A DNA stretch of 64,000 bases. Origin: Episyrphus balteatus (lineage: Eukaryota > Arthropoda > Insecta > Diptera > Syrphidae). Below the pieces are notes generated by a model that saw only the letters and a program-made list of their open reading frames with translations, was not told the origin of the DNA and did no database searches. Shown here in pieces: positions 25,892 to 36,910 of this stretch. The DNA lies in the NCBI RefSeq assembly GCF_945859705.1, contig NC_079134.1, positions 18,269,545-18,333,544 of the forward strand, written 5' to 3'. Numbering within the stretch: position 1 is the stretch's first letter; each line of letters opens with the position of its first letter. Made by a program: the position numbers and the translations under genes.

Positions 25892-27416
25892 CACAGGGAG
25901 ACAAAATACAACAAAAAAAAATACGTCGGGAGCAAGTTATTTTAATTGACTTAAGTGTGCTGAATTTAAAACTGTTTACGAATTTTGTCTATCACGTCTA
26001 GTTTTTGAGCTACACACATCACGATTTTCGCTATAAAGTCTCAAAAGCTAGTTTTCGATTAGGTTCTTTTTGATGTTTAGTCAAAAATTTATATTTTTCC
26101 GTAATATTTGGCTTTTGTTAGTCCAAATCAGAAGACGCAAACTGGAATTAAGTTCAAGAAAACAATTCATTACTTTGAAAAAAAAAAAAAACAATCAAGG
26201 TTTTGAGATATGTATGTAGGTATGTTAGGGCGGAGTGAAACTGCACTTTTTTTCTTTTTTTTTTTTTTTCTTCTTCTACATACCAGGGACGGGTGCCATT
26301 AGTAATCAAAAAAGAGCAAATTAAATCTCAGCCCGATCAAAAAATATCTTGAGGGTTCAAAACGCCCTTGAAAATTTACATGCTTGTTGGAAGTAATGTA
26401 CAGGGAGCAATTTTCAAAAGAGATGGAGCAATGTGCCAAAAAGTTAGAGCGTGTAGGTTCGGTCGAGACAAGAAAAAAATCGTATGGGAGGAGGGTCTAT
26501 TCCCCTTCGTTTAGCGGGGAAAAAAAAATTATTTAATTTGAAACAAAAAAATATTAAAAATCAACGGTTATACTTACAATAACGTGCTATACCTTTTTGT
26601 AAAGCCTAAAACCTCATCTTTTACAAAAATGTTTAATATGGCCTTTTTCTGGCACAGTTTTTGAAAAATTGATTTTCGAAATCAAAATTTTGAAAAAAAA
26701 AAAAATTTCAAACTAATTTTTTTCAAAATTTTATGTAAATAAGTACTACTTAAGTTTTTAAAATTCGATGCTGTTATTTGTTTTTAAAGAAAAACAGAAA
26801 ACCGCATCCAAAAACATCTTGTCATTTTCATGGATTCTTGCATTAAGGGCCTTAAGTCAATATAATCGCAATTTTTTAATGAAAATTGAACAATAAATAA
26901 TAATGTACATGTTTTTCGAATCAAAAAAACTGAGTAAAACAGAAAAAACTCAAAAAACTCCATAAATTAACCTCTATGGTGTTTTCATTTTTTTCAAGTG
27001 ACTTGTGAACCCTCTAAAACTTCTTTGATCGATCTGAAACTTTTTTGCCGTTATTTAAGTTCCAAATGGCACCCATCCTGGCTATGTAGAACAAAAAATA
27101 AGACAACTTTTTTGTTCACTCCACCCTAATGTATGTATCATAAATTTCTTTTTTAAAATTAAATAAAATAAATTAATACCATTAGAACTTTTTAATATGG
27201 CGTTTTTAGAGTGCATAAGTAGTTTTGCAAAAAATAAAAATTTAAGGGAGATGTAATTCGATGTCAAGTGTACCAAAAAAAAAAGCGTTTTTAACCTTTT
27301 ATTATTCAAGTATTTCAAAAACGTGACGTGCCAGTGAAATTTTGACTTCGTATTCGGAATCAGCACTTAAAAATCTTTCAGGTTTGTGTAAAGCTCTTTC
27401 GTTGTCGACCAGTGTA
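25892..27416. mobile_element. Palindromic CACTGG-family element, degraded, with nested insertion
   Basis: The right end (about 27330-27416) has TTTTGACTTCGTATTCGGA, AATCAGCAC and finally GACCAGTGTAA. It follows the right ends of the palindromic elements at 44507-45156 and 47138-48331. A degraded left half is visible near 25892-26040 (ACACAGGGAGACAAAATAC, AAGTGTGCTGAATTTAAAAC, GTTTTTGAGCTACACACATC). The middle is interrupted by a separate foldback element at 26225-27129. Left boundary is uncertain. Confidence 0.45.
26225..27129. mobile_element. Foldback element, about 905 bp, nested
   Basis: The ends TTAGGGCGGAGTGAA (26225-26239) and TTCACTCCACCCTAA (27115-27129) are inverted repeats with one mismatch. 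The inversion continues inward: TTCTACATACCAGGGACGGG with GTGCCAT on the left against ATGGCAC with CCATCCTGGCTATGTAGAAC on the right, and GAGGGTTCAAAA against TGTGAACCCTC. The arms are therefore over 100 bp and imperfect. TGTATG-like sequence flanks both sides, but a precise duplication is unclear. No transposase frame. Confidence 0.65.
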
Positions 27417-29309
27417 ATTTAATGGTCATAAATAACGTTTTGTAGATATGTGAGTTTTTGAAAATTTTTAATGTTAAACTAACATTTACATATGTATGTA
27501 TTTTATTTTTACAGCGAACAATGGATAAACCGAAGATTTTGGATGAGAAGATAAAATAATTTGGTAAGAAAATAAAATTGTAGGTAGATATTAAATTTTT
27601 TATTTCAAAATTTAATTTATGAATAACCTTGGTTGTTTTTTTTTTTAATGAAGCGACAACTTTTTTTTTATTTGTTAAATAATGAGTGCTTTGATTTTTT
27701 TCTTCATTTTCAGGAATATAATTTGGAGTGGTTAAAGTATAAATGTTGAAGAGTTTTGAGAAGACCAGCTCAGCTATCATTATTTTTTTACAAATGTTAT
27801 TGGGTTTAACAATTTTATAATTTTTAATTTAATTGAATTTAATTTAATTTTTTCTTTAATTTTTTCTTAGAAAATGGTCTTTTATTTCTTTCTTCTCGGA
27901 ATTGAAATAAGATTTTATTTTTTCTTTCCTACTTTTTGTTGTCATATTTTCAAGTTAGAAATACAAATTAAACTGCAAAAAAAATTTCAAATGATTTCAA
28001 CCCGGACAAAAAAAAAATAGGTACCGAAGAGTTGGGTGGAAATTTGAATTATAACATTTCCATATTGGGCTTCGGGAATATCCCAAGAAGAATTATATTA
28101 GAGGTGATTTCATTCTTTTTTACTTGAAAATGTAGTGAACATTTCAAACATTTTATTTTTTTTATTAAATTAAATTTAATCAAACAAAATTAAAAATAAA
28201 CTATATACATTTTCTGGTATAAAAAAAATTTAGAGCAGTCTATTCGTCTATTAGCTCTATTTTTTTTTTTTTTTTTCAAATGTACAAACTAACTTTAACT
28301 TAACTTTCCTAACTCGACTAAAGATTTAAAAAGCTTCAGGTTGGAGCCACTATATAAAAAATAATATGTTTTCCATTCGGTCACTGACTTCAAACATTTC
28401 ATTCCATTGTATCAATTTGTTAATTCCAAAAATATATTTATACAAAGCTTACACCTCATTCCAACTTAACCCTCGTTGTTAAACAAAAATTAAAATGAAA
28501 AAAAAAAAAAAAAACTTCATCTACATTTTCAAATGAAATAATTTATGAATTATTAAAAAAACATGTAATTGTTCCCTACAACTTTTTACCTGTGTGCCAA
28601 AATAATATTATGTACAATATAGAAAAAAATAAGGACAAAGAAAATATTATAACAAACACTAGGCACGCAATTTGATAGCACACAAAAAAAAAATAATTCT
28701 ATGCTCCAGCTGGGATAACATAAAATCGTATCCAACCACAATCCTGATAGTGGTATTTTGTAAATTTGTTTTTCTATTTCATGGATTCTATTGAAATGGT
28801 TATGAAAGATTAATTTTTTTATTTACGAAATATATTTTTAGAATACAGTTTAGTTGAATATTAAGTGTGAAATATAGATATAAATATATTTTTTTTGGAT
28901 TGAAATTGAAAAATATCTGCGTTTTGTTTAAGAGCCAAGTTGTTGAGGTTATCATATAACTGATGTGGATACTGCATACATTTTATAAAGTGTAGGTGGA
29001 ATCCAGGACAATACAATACGTACTATTATTTAAATTTTTATTTTTTATCGATTTTTACAAAAACATTCCGAACAAATAGAATTTTTTTTTTTTCGTTGTT
29101 TGTAAAATATCTAGTTCAAATGAATAATAACATTTTAACACTATCAATAGCGTTTATAATCTTTTTCTAACAACGAAATGTTACTTTAACTGGAAATTTA
29201 TTTGCACAAATCCAAAAATAGAGCTTATTTTAATCGCAATTTTAGTATTTTGACAAATGGAAATGATAAAATAGCATAACGTTCATTTAAATCATGTATT
29301 TTTTCTGAA
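27417..29309. other. Unannotated AT-rich stretch
   Basis: Very AT-rich, with poly-A/T runs and short AATTTAATT repeats near 27825-27850. The frame at 27367-27780 minus (137 aa) is Lys/Asn/Ile/Phe-rich, as chance frames in such DNA are, and it starts inside the degraded element. No gene supported. Confidence 0.45.
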
Positions 29310-30300
29310 TTAGGTTAAAAAATAACCTATTTGAAATCCAAAAGTCTTAATTTTTCACTAAATATGTTTTATCATTCTTTATTTCACGTTTTATATGGCG
29401 ATTGGATTACATGATTTGATAAATAATATTTCTAAGAAATTTTGTAAATGTTTAAGATACTTACTTTTTTTTATAATAATGAAAAAAAAAAAATTAAAAT
29501 AATAAAAATTATTTTTATTTTAAATGGAGCGATTGAATATAGTTCAATTTTAAAGTTCAAATGACAGATCTAACTGATGAGCCCACTATCGTACCTCAGC
29601 GAAACGCTTTGGAAATGAGGTCACTTGAACTTTAAAATTTAATTACTTTTTGTATGTAGGTACTTTGCTACTTATTATCTCCAAACAAAGGTTAAATCAT
29701 TGATTTTAGCAAAACAAAGTTATAAAATAACCTATTTGAACCACTGAAACTTTTAGCATATGACATAACAACTATGTATTGACTTTATGAATTTTGGCAA
29801 AATTAGGTTTTACACCCTTCATTTTTCTTTTTTATTGTTAGTAGATTATCATTACATAATGAGTAATTAGATCAAAATTTTTCGCAAAATATAGTTAAAA
29901 AATAACCTATTTGAAACCAAAAGTCTAAAGTTTTCATTGAAAATGTTAGCATTTCATAATCACTTAACTACATAGTATTAAGATCTTGGATTTTTGTAGA
30001 AACTAAAAAAAATAACCTATTTCAAATCAAAAGTCTCAAGTTTTAATTAAAAAAGTTAGCATTATCATAATAACATAATATGAGTATTTAGATCATGGAA
30101 TTTAGCAAAATTAGGTAACAAAATAACCTATTTGAAACCAAAAGCCTACATACCATAATATCATTATGAGTATTCAGATCACGGATTTAGGCAAAGTTTG
30201 GTTAAAAAATAACCTTTTTGAAAACAGAACTCTTTACTTTTCATTTAAATTGTTAGCAGGATCTCCCGTTATGATTTGTAGAGTAATATTTCTATGAAAT
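29310..30300 (+). repeat. Degenerate tandem repeat, unit about 90-175 bp (AAATAACCTATTTGAAA motif)
   Basis: The phrase AATAACCTATTTGAAA, followed by CCAAAAGTCT-like text, recurs at about 29321, 29727, 29901, 30011, 30122 and 30209. Each repeat also carries TTAGCAT-like and GATCATGGATTTTGGCAAA-like words. Spacing is about 110 bp for the best-kept copies. The long first gap (about 406 bp) contains the insertion at about 29485-29645. This is an old decayed local array, not coding. Confidence 0.65.
29485..29645 (+). mobile_element. Short degenerate copy of the hammerhead foldback element
   Basis: Shares its left part with 33370-33440 (ATTATTTTTATTTT, GATTGAATAT, AGTTCAA) and its right part with 33700-33770. 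It keeps CTGATGA at 29574-29580 and GAAAC at 29601-29605. Between them GCCC faces CAGC, so stem II keeps only two of four base pairs. The upstream GGCGTC cleavage-site strand is missing, so the ribozyme should be dead. Outer inverted words (AAAGTTCAA...TTGAACTTT) remain. Confidence 0.65.
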
Positions 30301-31826
30301 TTTCAAATTGTTCAAATCAAATACGTATAGAGCTTTGTACTAGTCTCCACAAAATAACAATAATATATCGATTTAGTCAATGATATCCAGTTTTCTATAC
30401 TTTGCTACTCATTATCTCACTCAAAAAAAGGTTAAATCAACCAAAGATAAAACGCCTACGGGAGTCATTAATAAAAGTAACCATTCAAAAGTTCCCTTGA
30501 TGTCTTTCTTTAATATTCGCCAAATCAAGGCCTTTTCTTGTTCACATTTCTCCTCAAACATTCTAGTTCCAACATCGCTCCGAGGAAAACATCCGCCTGT
30601 CACGTTTCTGTTAAAGTATTCCATAATATCTGACCTAGTCAAATCTTATCAATCCCGAAACATTTTCTTCTCGCCTCGAGGCGATATATACCAACCAAAC
30701 CAACGAACGATAATATCTCTCTAAAATTCGACCCTCTTTTCATGTATTTTTTTTTTTTTTTCGTTCCTTAAAAATGAAGGAAAGAAAAAAAAAATCTTTT
30801 AAATAGTCGCATTCAAAATGTCACTCCGAAACGAAACGACTGATAAATTTTACTCAAATTTAATTTGTAACGACGACAACGATGACGATGAAACTGCTGC
30901 CTCCGTTTCGTGTGTCGTCCTGACAGTCTTTTCAACCCTCATCGTCGCACATCGGAACGACATAAATTGGTCTGCTTACAAATTCATGAAATGTAGTTCG
31001 AGGATAGATAGTTTAGAGTTTGTTGTTGTTGTTGTAGTACTGGGATATACTCTCTCTATCTAGAACTAGGATAGGTACATAACTGAATCTATCAGCTACT
31101 ATATCGCTTAAGTTGGGATATATTTCGGTATGGGTTGTAGGTGGGGATGAGTCGGGTATGGTGGTTAACTGTGGTTCTGGTTATATGGGGATTGGGGATA
31201 TGGATCTGTCAGAACACTGTTGTATACGTCTCCATTCATTTTCATTTTATAAATCAGCATCTGGTAGAGCGACAAACGATCAAGATTGAGCTGAGCAGCA
31301 TATCGAGGCAATGAAAAGATGACATAAAATATTCTGCAAAATCGTTCAAAGCAAAGTGATACATACATATCTGTTCTTTTTTTTTTTATTGATACCTTCT
31401 TTGTATAGAACCAAGCGAATGAATGGATTTTCAGATACTGGATTTCAATTTTATTTCATCATTTTTTGCTCTCTTCCTATCATCGATTAAATAGATAATA
31501 TAGTAGGTTAGGGAGAATTGCGAGAGTTTTTTTTTTTTGTTGGTTTCTCTTGAAATTTTTGATTGAAAACTGATTTGTTTGGAGTGATAAATTAGGTGGA
31601 TGTGGTGTCATTCAATGTGATTCACAGGAATTTATTTAATCAACTTAAAAATGAAAAATTCTTTAAAAATTTAGTGATAAAGATCTAGTTTGTTATATTT
31701 TGTGCTTCTTTTCAATTTATTCGTCTTTAGAAATATTTAACAAGCATTTTATTTTTAAAAGAAAATAATTTTTTTTTAATGAAAGCATTACGAAAATTTA
31801 TAGCTTGTTTCAGTTTCTAAAATAAA
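30301..31826. other. Less AT-rich unannotated stretch
   Basis: 30400-31200 is noticeably less AT-rich, with a (GTT)n run at about 31021-31035 and frames on both strands (114 aa plus at 30380-30724, 73 aa minus at 30421-30642) of no recognisable family. It may be unique, possibly regulatory, sequence. No exon can be supported. Confidence 0.4.
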
Positions 31827-32391
31827 TAGGGGAAGTGGGGGCAAGACCGCCCATTTAGTGTTTAACCGTCTTAAAAACCAATAAAAAACATCTTTTAATT
31901 AAAATAAAGTGTTTATTCATTAATTTTGATCTTTTTTGTAAGAAATCTCATCATTAAAAAAAAAAATAAAAAATTCTGAACAAAAGATAATACGTTGTTA
32001 AAAAACATCTAACAAAAAACCTATATCAACTTCTGTTGACAATAAAACCGTTTTAATTTTAAAATATGGGATCTTTTTGCAATAATCACAAACGTATGCT
32101 ATATTTTCATCGGTTCCCATTTCCCAACTTTTATTACAAAAAAAGAAATAGTTAAGACTTTTAAATATTTCATTTAAAAAAGTACAAATTTCTTTTTACA
32201 CGAAACAATACGATTTGATGAAAATCACAAAATTTGCTATTTAACTTTTCGGGATTTCAACCAAACTTACTCATACTTACAGAAAGAATCGATCTTACCA
32301 GAAGCCATTTATTTTATATTACAAGTCCTCCCAGTTAATTTTTTTTTTCATACAACATAGTACAAAAACGGTCTTGCCCCCAATTCCCCTA
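31827..32391. mobile_element. MITE with about 22-bp TIRs, about 565 bp
   Basis: Left end AGGGGAAGTGGGGGCAAGAC and right end GTCTTGCCCCCAATTCCCCT are inverted repeats with one mismatch over 22 bp (31828-31849 and 32369-32390). TA on both sides fits a TA target duplication, as in Tc1/mariner-type MITEs. The interior matches in order a segment of both Helitron units (48336-50416 and 58782-59767): GTTTAACYGTCTTAAAA, TTTGCAATAATMACAMACGT, CATTTGATGAAAA. It is thus a free-standing relative of an element carried in the Helitron. Confidence 0.8.
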
Positions 32392-33460
32392 CATAAATAG
32401 TTTTGCAATGAAGTCTGCAAAAAATCATATAACCACTTACGCTTTTCGGTGTTAGAATTGGAAAAAATCCTCTTATGGTAAAAGTTGCTGAAATTACATA
32501 GGTACCTACTTAAGTTTCTTAAATATCTTAAAAATATTATTGGTGAAAGGGTGTTCTTTGAGGGGTTGGGTTATGTTTGAGAAAGGTATCATAAGTCATA
32601 ACAATCAATCTTGGTGAAAAATTTCTAAGGAAACGATGAAATTCACAAAAACTGGGACAAAAATGGTTCCTCAATGAAAATTGGTATATATGTTTCATTA
32701 TTACCAGAAATTAGGAATTTTTACCAGTTTATTAAAAATTTTAAATTAAAGGTTTTATTTTTTTGGAAAATAAGTAAAATTCGCTATGTCTTATAAAATC
32801 AATGGTTTAAATATTACTCCTACGAACCTTATTAAAAATGAGAATTATGAATAAAATAAGTCTATACATTTTTTCATGTGAAAGGGTGTTATTTTAGGTG
32901 TACTGAAAATGTGGAGGTATTACCAAAACTAAGTAATAATAATGGTAGCCTCTTTAAATACAGCAATTATGTAAGTTTTGACATTGGAAGCAAGAATCTA
33001 ATAAGTGTCTATGAGAATTTCATATTAAAAAAGGGTGTTTTTTTTTAATGAAACAAAAATTGATGGGTCACAAATGAAATTTGATATAGAAAGCCTTATT
33101 AATGTACACTTAATATTAAACACTTAACTACCGAATGTAATAGAACAAACAATTTTTTAAATATTCTTTTAGATTATTCTGAACTTACCTAATATAAATA
33201 AAATGCACGACTGGGGTCGCACGTACTTGCTCTTGCAGTTCAAAGCACTTGTATGTTAGTCTACTTGTAGATTATAAGACATGCCTCTATATAAATTTTT
33301 AAGAAATTTTGGTTTATGTAGAGGAAGAGCCGACATAGACACTAATAACGAAGAAAAAAATAACAAAAATAATAAAAAATTATTAAAATTATTTTTATTT
33401 TAAGTGAAGTGATTGAATATAATTCAATATAAGTTCAAGTGACCTCAACTCCAAAAATTA

Positions 33461-33533
33461 ATAAAGCGTTTCGCCCAGGTACGACAGTGGGCTCATCAGT
33501 TAGATCTGTCGTACCCTTACTAAGACGCCTTAT
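33461..33533 (-). ncRNA. Hammerhead ribozyme motif, minus strand
   Basis: The reverse complement is identical over 73 nt to 33667-33739, so all core elements are present: GUC-type cleavage site (GCGTC), CTGATGA, a GCCC/GGGC stem II and GAAAC. Predicted cleavage follows the C at plus-strand position 33524. The two motifs point outward from a shared centre near 33600, so a transcript from either strand would contain one sense ribozyme and one antisense copy able to pair with it. Confidence 0.75.
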
Positions 33534-33666
33534 TTTGGTCGATGTTTACCGACACTATATAAAACTCACAGCATGAATATACTGTGAATTATAATATTTT
33601 AAGGGAATTTGTTTAAATTCAGACACTTAGAAAATGTATGCCCGTGGTCGGTAAACATCGACCAAA

Positions 33667-33739
33667 ATAAGGCGTCTTAGTAAGGGTACGACAGATCTAA
33701 CTGATGAGCCCACTGTCGTACCTGGGCGAAACGCTTTAT
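33667..33739 (+). ncRNA. Hammerhead ribozyme motif (type III-like), plus strand
   Basis: All three conserved boxes are present in the right order. Stem III pairs ATAAGGCG (33667-33674) with CGCTTTAT (33732-33739), one G-U pair included. T33675 pairs with A33731 and C33676 is the expected cleavage nucleotide. Stem I is TTAG (33677-33680) with CTAA (33697-33700). The core CTGATGA is 33701-33707, stem II is GCCC/GGGC (33708-33711, 33724-33727), and GAAA is 33728-33731. Loop I GGTACGACAG (33685-33694) is the exact complement of loop II CTGTCGTACC (33713-33722), which could form a kissing contact of the kind that activates natural hammerheads. The same words could instead form one long hairpin that blocks the fold. 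Activity is untested. Confidence 0.78.
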
Positions 33740-33799
33740 AAATTTTTGGAGTTGAGGTCACTTGAACTTATATTGAATTAAAATTTTTTTTTGTTATTT

Positions 33800-34371
33800 G
33801 ACTTTTTTGAGAAAAACTAAAAATGCAGTTTTATTGCAATTGCTTTGAATATTACTTGTGCAAAAATTAATCAAAATCGGCAGAGCAATTTTCAAGAAAA
33901 TTGCAATAACTAATTAAAGATTTAAGGGAAGAGCCGACATTAGTGATTTAAAAAAAAGGAAATACCATTTTTCCATTATCCGTATTTTTAGAAAAAAACT
34001 TAAAACGCAGTTTTGTTGGAACTTTAGACAGCATTACGTGTGTTAAATTTAATCAAAATCGTTAGAGCCGTTTTCGAGAAAATTGGAATAACTCGAAAAT
34101 TTTGTATGGGAGCTATACGTTCTAAGCAAGATATTAAAAAACAAAAAAAAAAACAACTTTGGAAATTACGAAAAAAACATATATACCAAACATCAAGAAA
34201 ATCCGTTCACCCGTTTAGGCTGTAGCTACTTGTACAGACCAACGGACGTCATGACGAAACCCACTTTTTTGGACTTCTCTATCATCGTAATGTTAGTTTT
34301 GATTAAAACCTCGAAATTTTTTTTTTGACACGAAATCAATACTTGCCCGATTGAGCAAGTAAAAATATATA
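33800..34371. repeat. Dispersed repeat with internal duplication and terminal hairpin
   Basis: Two related segments, about 33812-33912 and 33991-34095, share CAGTTTT, TTAATCAAAATCG, AGAGC and GAAAATTG at an offset of about 178 bp. Then come CCGTTTAGGCTGTAGCTAC (inverse of the phrase near 2620), ACAGACCAACGGACG and ACCCACTTTTTTGGACTTC. The end is a small hairpin ACTTGC...GCAAGT near 34351-34370. This is the degraded 3' part of a transposable element of unknown class. Confidence 0.5.
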
Positions 34372-34439
34372 CCTATAAACTTTTACAAAGCCTGGAACTG
34401 GATAGTGAAATTTAAAATAATTTATATACTTCTACCATT

Positions 34440-34508
34440 GGGGCGGTCGGGGGTGTTCAAACCAGGAGTTGTCTTACAACTCTTGCTTTTAATACCCCCG
34501 ACCGCCCC
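34440..34508. repeat. GC-rich two-part hairpin
   Basis: GGGGCGGTCGGGGGTGTT (34440-34457) faces AATACCCCCGACCGCCCC (34491-34508), 17 of 18 positions paired. A second inner stem AGTTGT/ACAACT forms around CTT at about 34472. It stands out sharply from the AT-rich surroundings. It could be a structured RNA, a tiny foldback element or a transposon remnant. There is no neighbouring gene for it to terminate. Confidence 0.7.
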
Positions 34509-36910
34509 ATTTTTAACATTCATAATATAACTTAAAATGTTTCTATCGCAGCCATGTATAATTAAAAAAATAATAATAATAAAAAATAAAATAATAAATA
34601 GTTTTCATAAAATAATTATGGGTGAAAGGGTGTTTTTTTCGAGGAGTCATTAAATTTTGTAAAAAGTCCCAAAAAGCAAATTTATTAGTATATTATATCA
34701 ACTAAGAACTTATGTATAAACGTTCCATTTGTCATAGAAACCAATAAAGAAAAACTTTTTTTTAGTGATAGGGTGTTTGTTTTCGTATAGATATCAAAGG
34801 GAGATCAAAAATAGCCTAAGTAGGATCATGTAAATAAGGGCGTGTGGTGCCAAAGTTGCTAAAGAACTACTTGTATGAGCACTACCGTGCCCCAAAAAGT
34901 TTTCTTAAAAAGATTCGTTTTTACATAGACTCTCAATCTTTTACATATGAAAACATATTCTATGATGAGCCTCTATTTATTCTAAGTCCTTCATCAACTA
35001 CTCCATAACATACACACTAACATACCCATTTATTTTGATGAAATATATTTTCAAAATGTTGACATTTATTTATTTGAAGCCAATTGTGTATATTTTTGCC
35101 TCAATTGGATATTTGCATGTGACAATGACAATGTCAGTTTTGTTTTTCACTTTTTCTCTCTCGTCGTCGCAAGCACAACAAATAATTCCGCCTTGTCTTC
35201 TCTTATATTTATACAAATATATAAAACTTATCAAGTTGCTTTTTCTGTCTTTTGCACTATATATCTCCATCTCTCAACTATTTGATTTGACGAAGAAGGA
35301 TATATCCACAACCGCACACGAGATATACCTATAAGAAGGATTCACTTCCATTGCACATACATAAACCACTTTTGCTTGTATCCCCCAATGCACTTAAAGT
35401 GATTCCAAACCAATACGATAGCGTTACCAAACAAATTTTGCAGTAAAAAAACAAGAAAATACAAAAAAAAACTGCAGTTAGCTAGTAGATACAATTCAAT
35501 GTTACGAGTTAGGAGGCAAGAAAAATAAGAAGAAGTAGAAAAAAAAAAAACATTCGCCTTTCCCTTCCAAGTGTGTGACAAGCACTAGAGAGCTAAGCTA
35601 CCCTTAAAGTACCATCTTCAGTTTGTAAGTAAATTACCATACGATTTACATCCTTAGAATGTCAAGTACTTTCCGAGAAAAAGTTAGATACTCGCCTGCT
35701 GTTGCTACTACGACGAGTACGAGTACGTTGGTTTGGTGCACATTGCATCCACAATTGCCAGTTCTTTAAAATACAGCGTGTATACAACAGAGGCTTCTAT
35801 ATGAGTACGAGAAATGAGAAACTAGAGAGTTAAGTTAAGGTATAGCAAGTTCCTCTTCCTTGCCTCGGAGGTAAATTGCACCAGAGGACGACGACGAGGA
35901 GGCATCACTGCTCAGCCGGAATTGGTAATGGCAATGGCAAAAGGAGTATGACGAGAGTTCCAATGTTGGGATGTATTTTATATTCCAACCATATATATAG
36001 GGGCAATTTATTAAATCACTCAAGAAAACATACGTGGGCACAGTTGGGAAAAGGGTTTCTCTCAGCTTAGAGCTGTTACTCGTCCTCTATTCTTCCTTAT
36101 ACCTTACCTCTGTGCTGGATGCATCGTGACTGACACTACAGACACATGAGGTAAACACATACATCACTATACTACAAGAAGCTATTCCTCCCTTTTACAC
36201 CGCAATATAAGAGCCACCCATCAAGCAGTGATGGTGGTTAAAGGCAGTTCGGTCTGCAGGAGCAGAAGTATAGATCTCCCCGTACTCGTATATGCAGCAA
36301 GATAGGATTTGTGTATTCCTTACTGAATCTTTCCCTGGATGCCTCACGGATATCTCGAAGAACTTAAGTCATATAAGATAGATGGCCTGTTTACCTTCGG
36401 CAGGATATGCATCATCATCTTTGTTCGTTTGTTATTCATGTTGCATTTTATATTAAACTGATGATGCAAGGAGTGCGTTAGCATTAGGCATGTGATTTGG
36501 TTAGATTGAGGCATGCACCAGAATTGAGGCACAGCCACAATTCTATATTTTTTGGGTTGTTTACTCTATATGTTCTTATATCCTAGAAGGTTTTTCTAAG
36601 ATTAGGAAAAAAAAACGTACCAAGAAGACGATTTTAAGAATGTTCCAACGGAAAAATACATTTTGATGGGTTTGTACTTGAGTTAGAATTATGCAGTGCT
36701 GACACGTTTCATTTTTTTGGTTGAACTTTTGCTGATGGCAAGGTACTCTTATGTGTACCTACTTGTTCTAAATTACCTAGAAAGAACAATAAAAAAACAA
36801 AATTTGGAAAACCATCAAAAGAAATTTGTTTTCATTTAAAAAGTTGCAACGTTTACAAATTTGGTCAGAAAAACTCAATCAAAACTGCCCGTAAAAAATA
36901 CCTATACCTA
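34509..36910. other. Partly less AT-rich unannotated stretch
   Basis: About 35600-36540 is less AT-rich, with GACGAGTACGAG words (about 35711-35725) and a CGACGACGACGAG run near 35890. Open frames on both strands (60-99 aa) overlap and show no recognisable domain; the Ser-rich minus frame at 35835-36041 comes from the GAC/GAG run. It may be unique or regulatory DNA. No exon supported. Confidence 0.4.

Larger units (their letters stand above)
33361..33790. mobile_element. Foldback element carrying two inverted hammerhead motifs
   Basis: Two near-perfect inverted arms, 33421-33553 and 33647-33779 (about 133 bp each), surround an AT-rich loop of about 93 bp. Each arm carries one complete hammerhead core. 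The outer part resembles 29485-29560. The phrase GAAGAGCCGACAT at 33321 and 33931 suggests the element sits within a pre-existing tandem repeat. It has no protein-coding capacity. Known hammerheads occur in Penelope-like elements, retrozymes and some satellites, so an RNA-based mobile element is a possible origin. That link is inference. Confidence 0.75.
32542..34776 (+). repeat. Interspersed GTGAAAGGGTGTT repeat units
   Basis: The phrase GTGAAAGGGTGTT or a close variant, followed by a T-rich stretch, occurs at about 32542, 32878, 33030, 34621 and 34764 on the same strand. Spacings are about 336, 152, 1591 and 143 bp. The large gap is filled by the hammerhead foldback element, a second repeat and a GC hairpin. 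It looks like an old tandem array split by later insertions. Function unknown. Confidence 0.5.
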
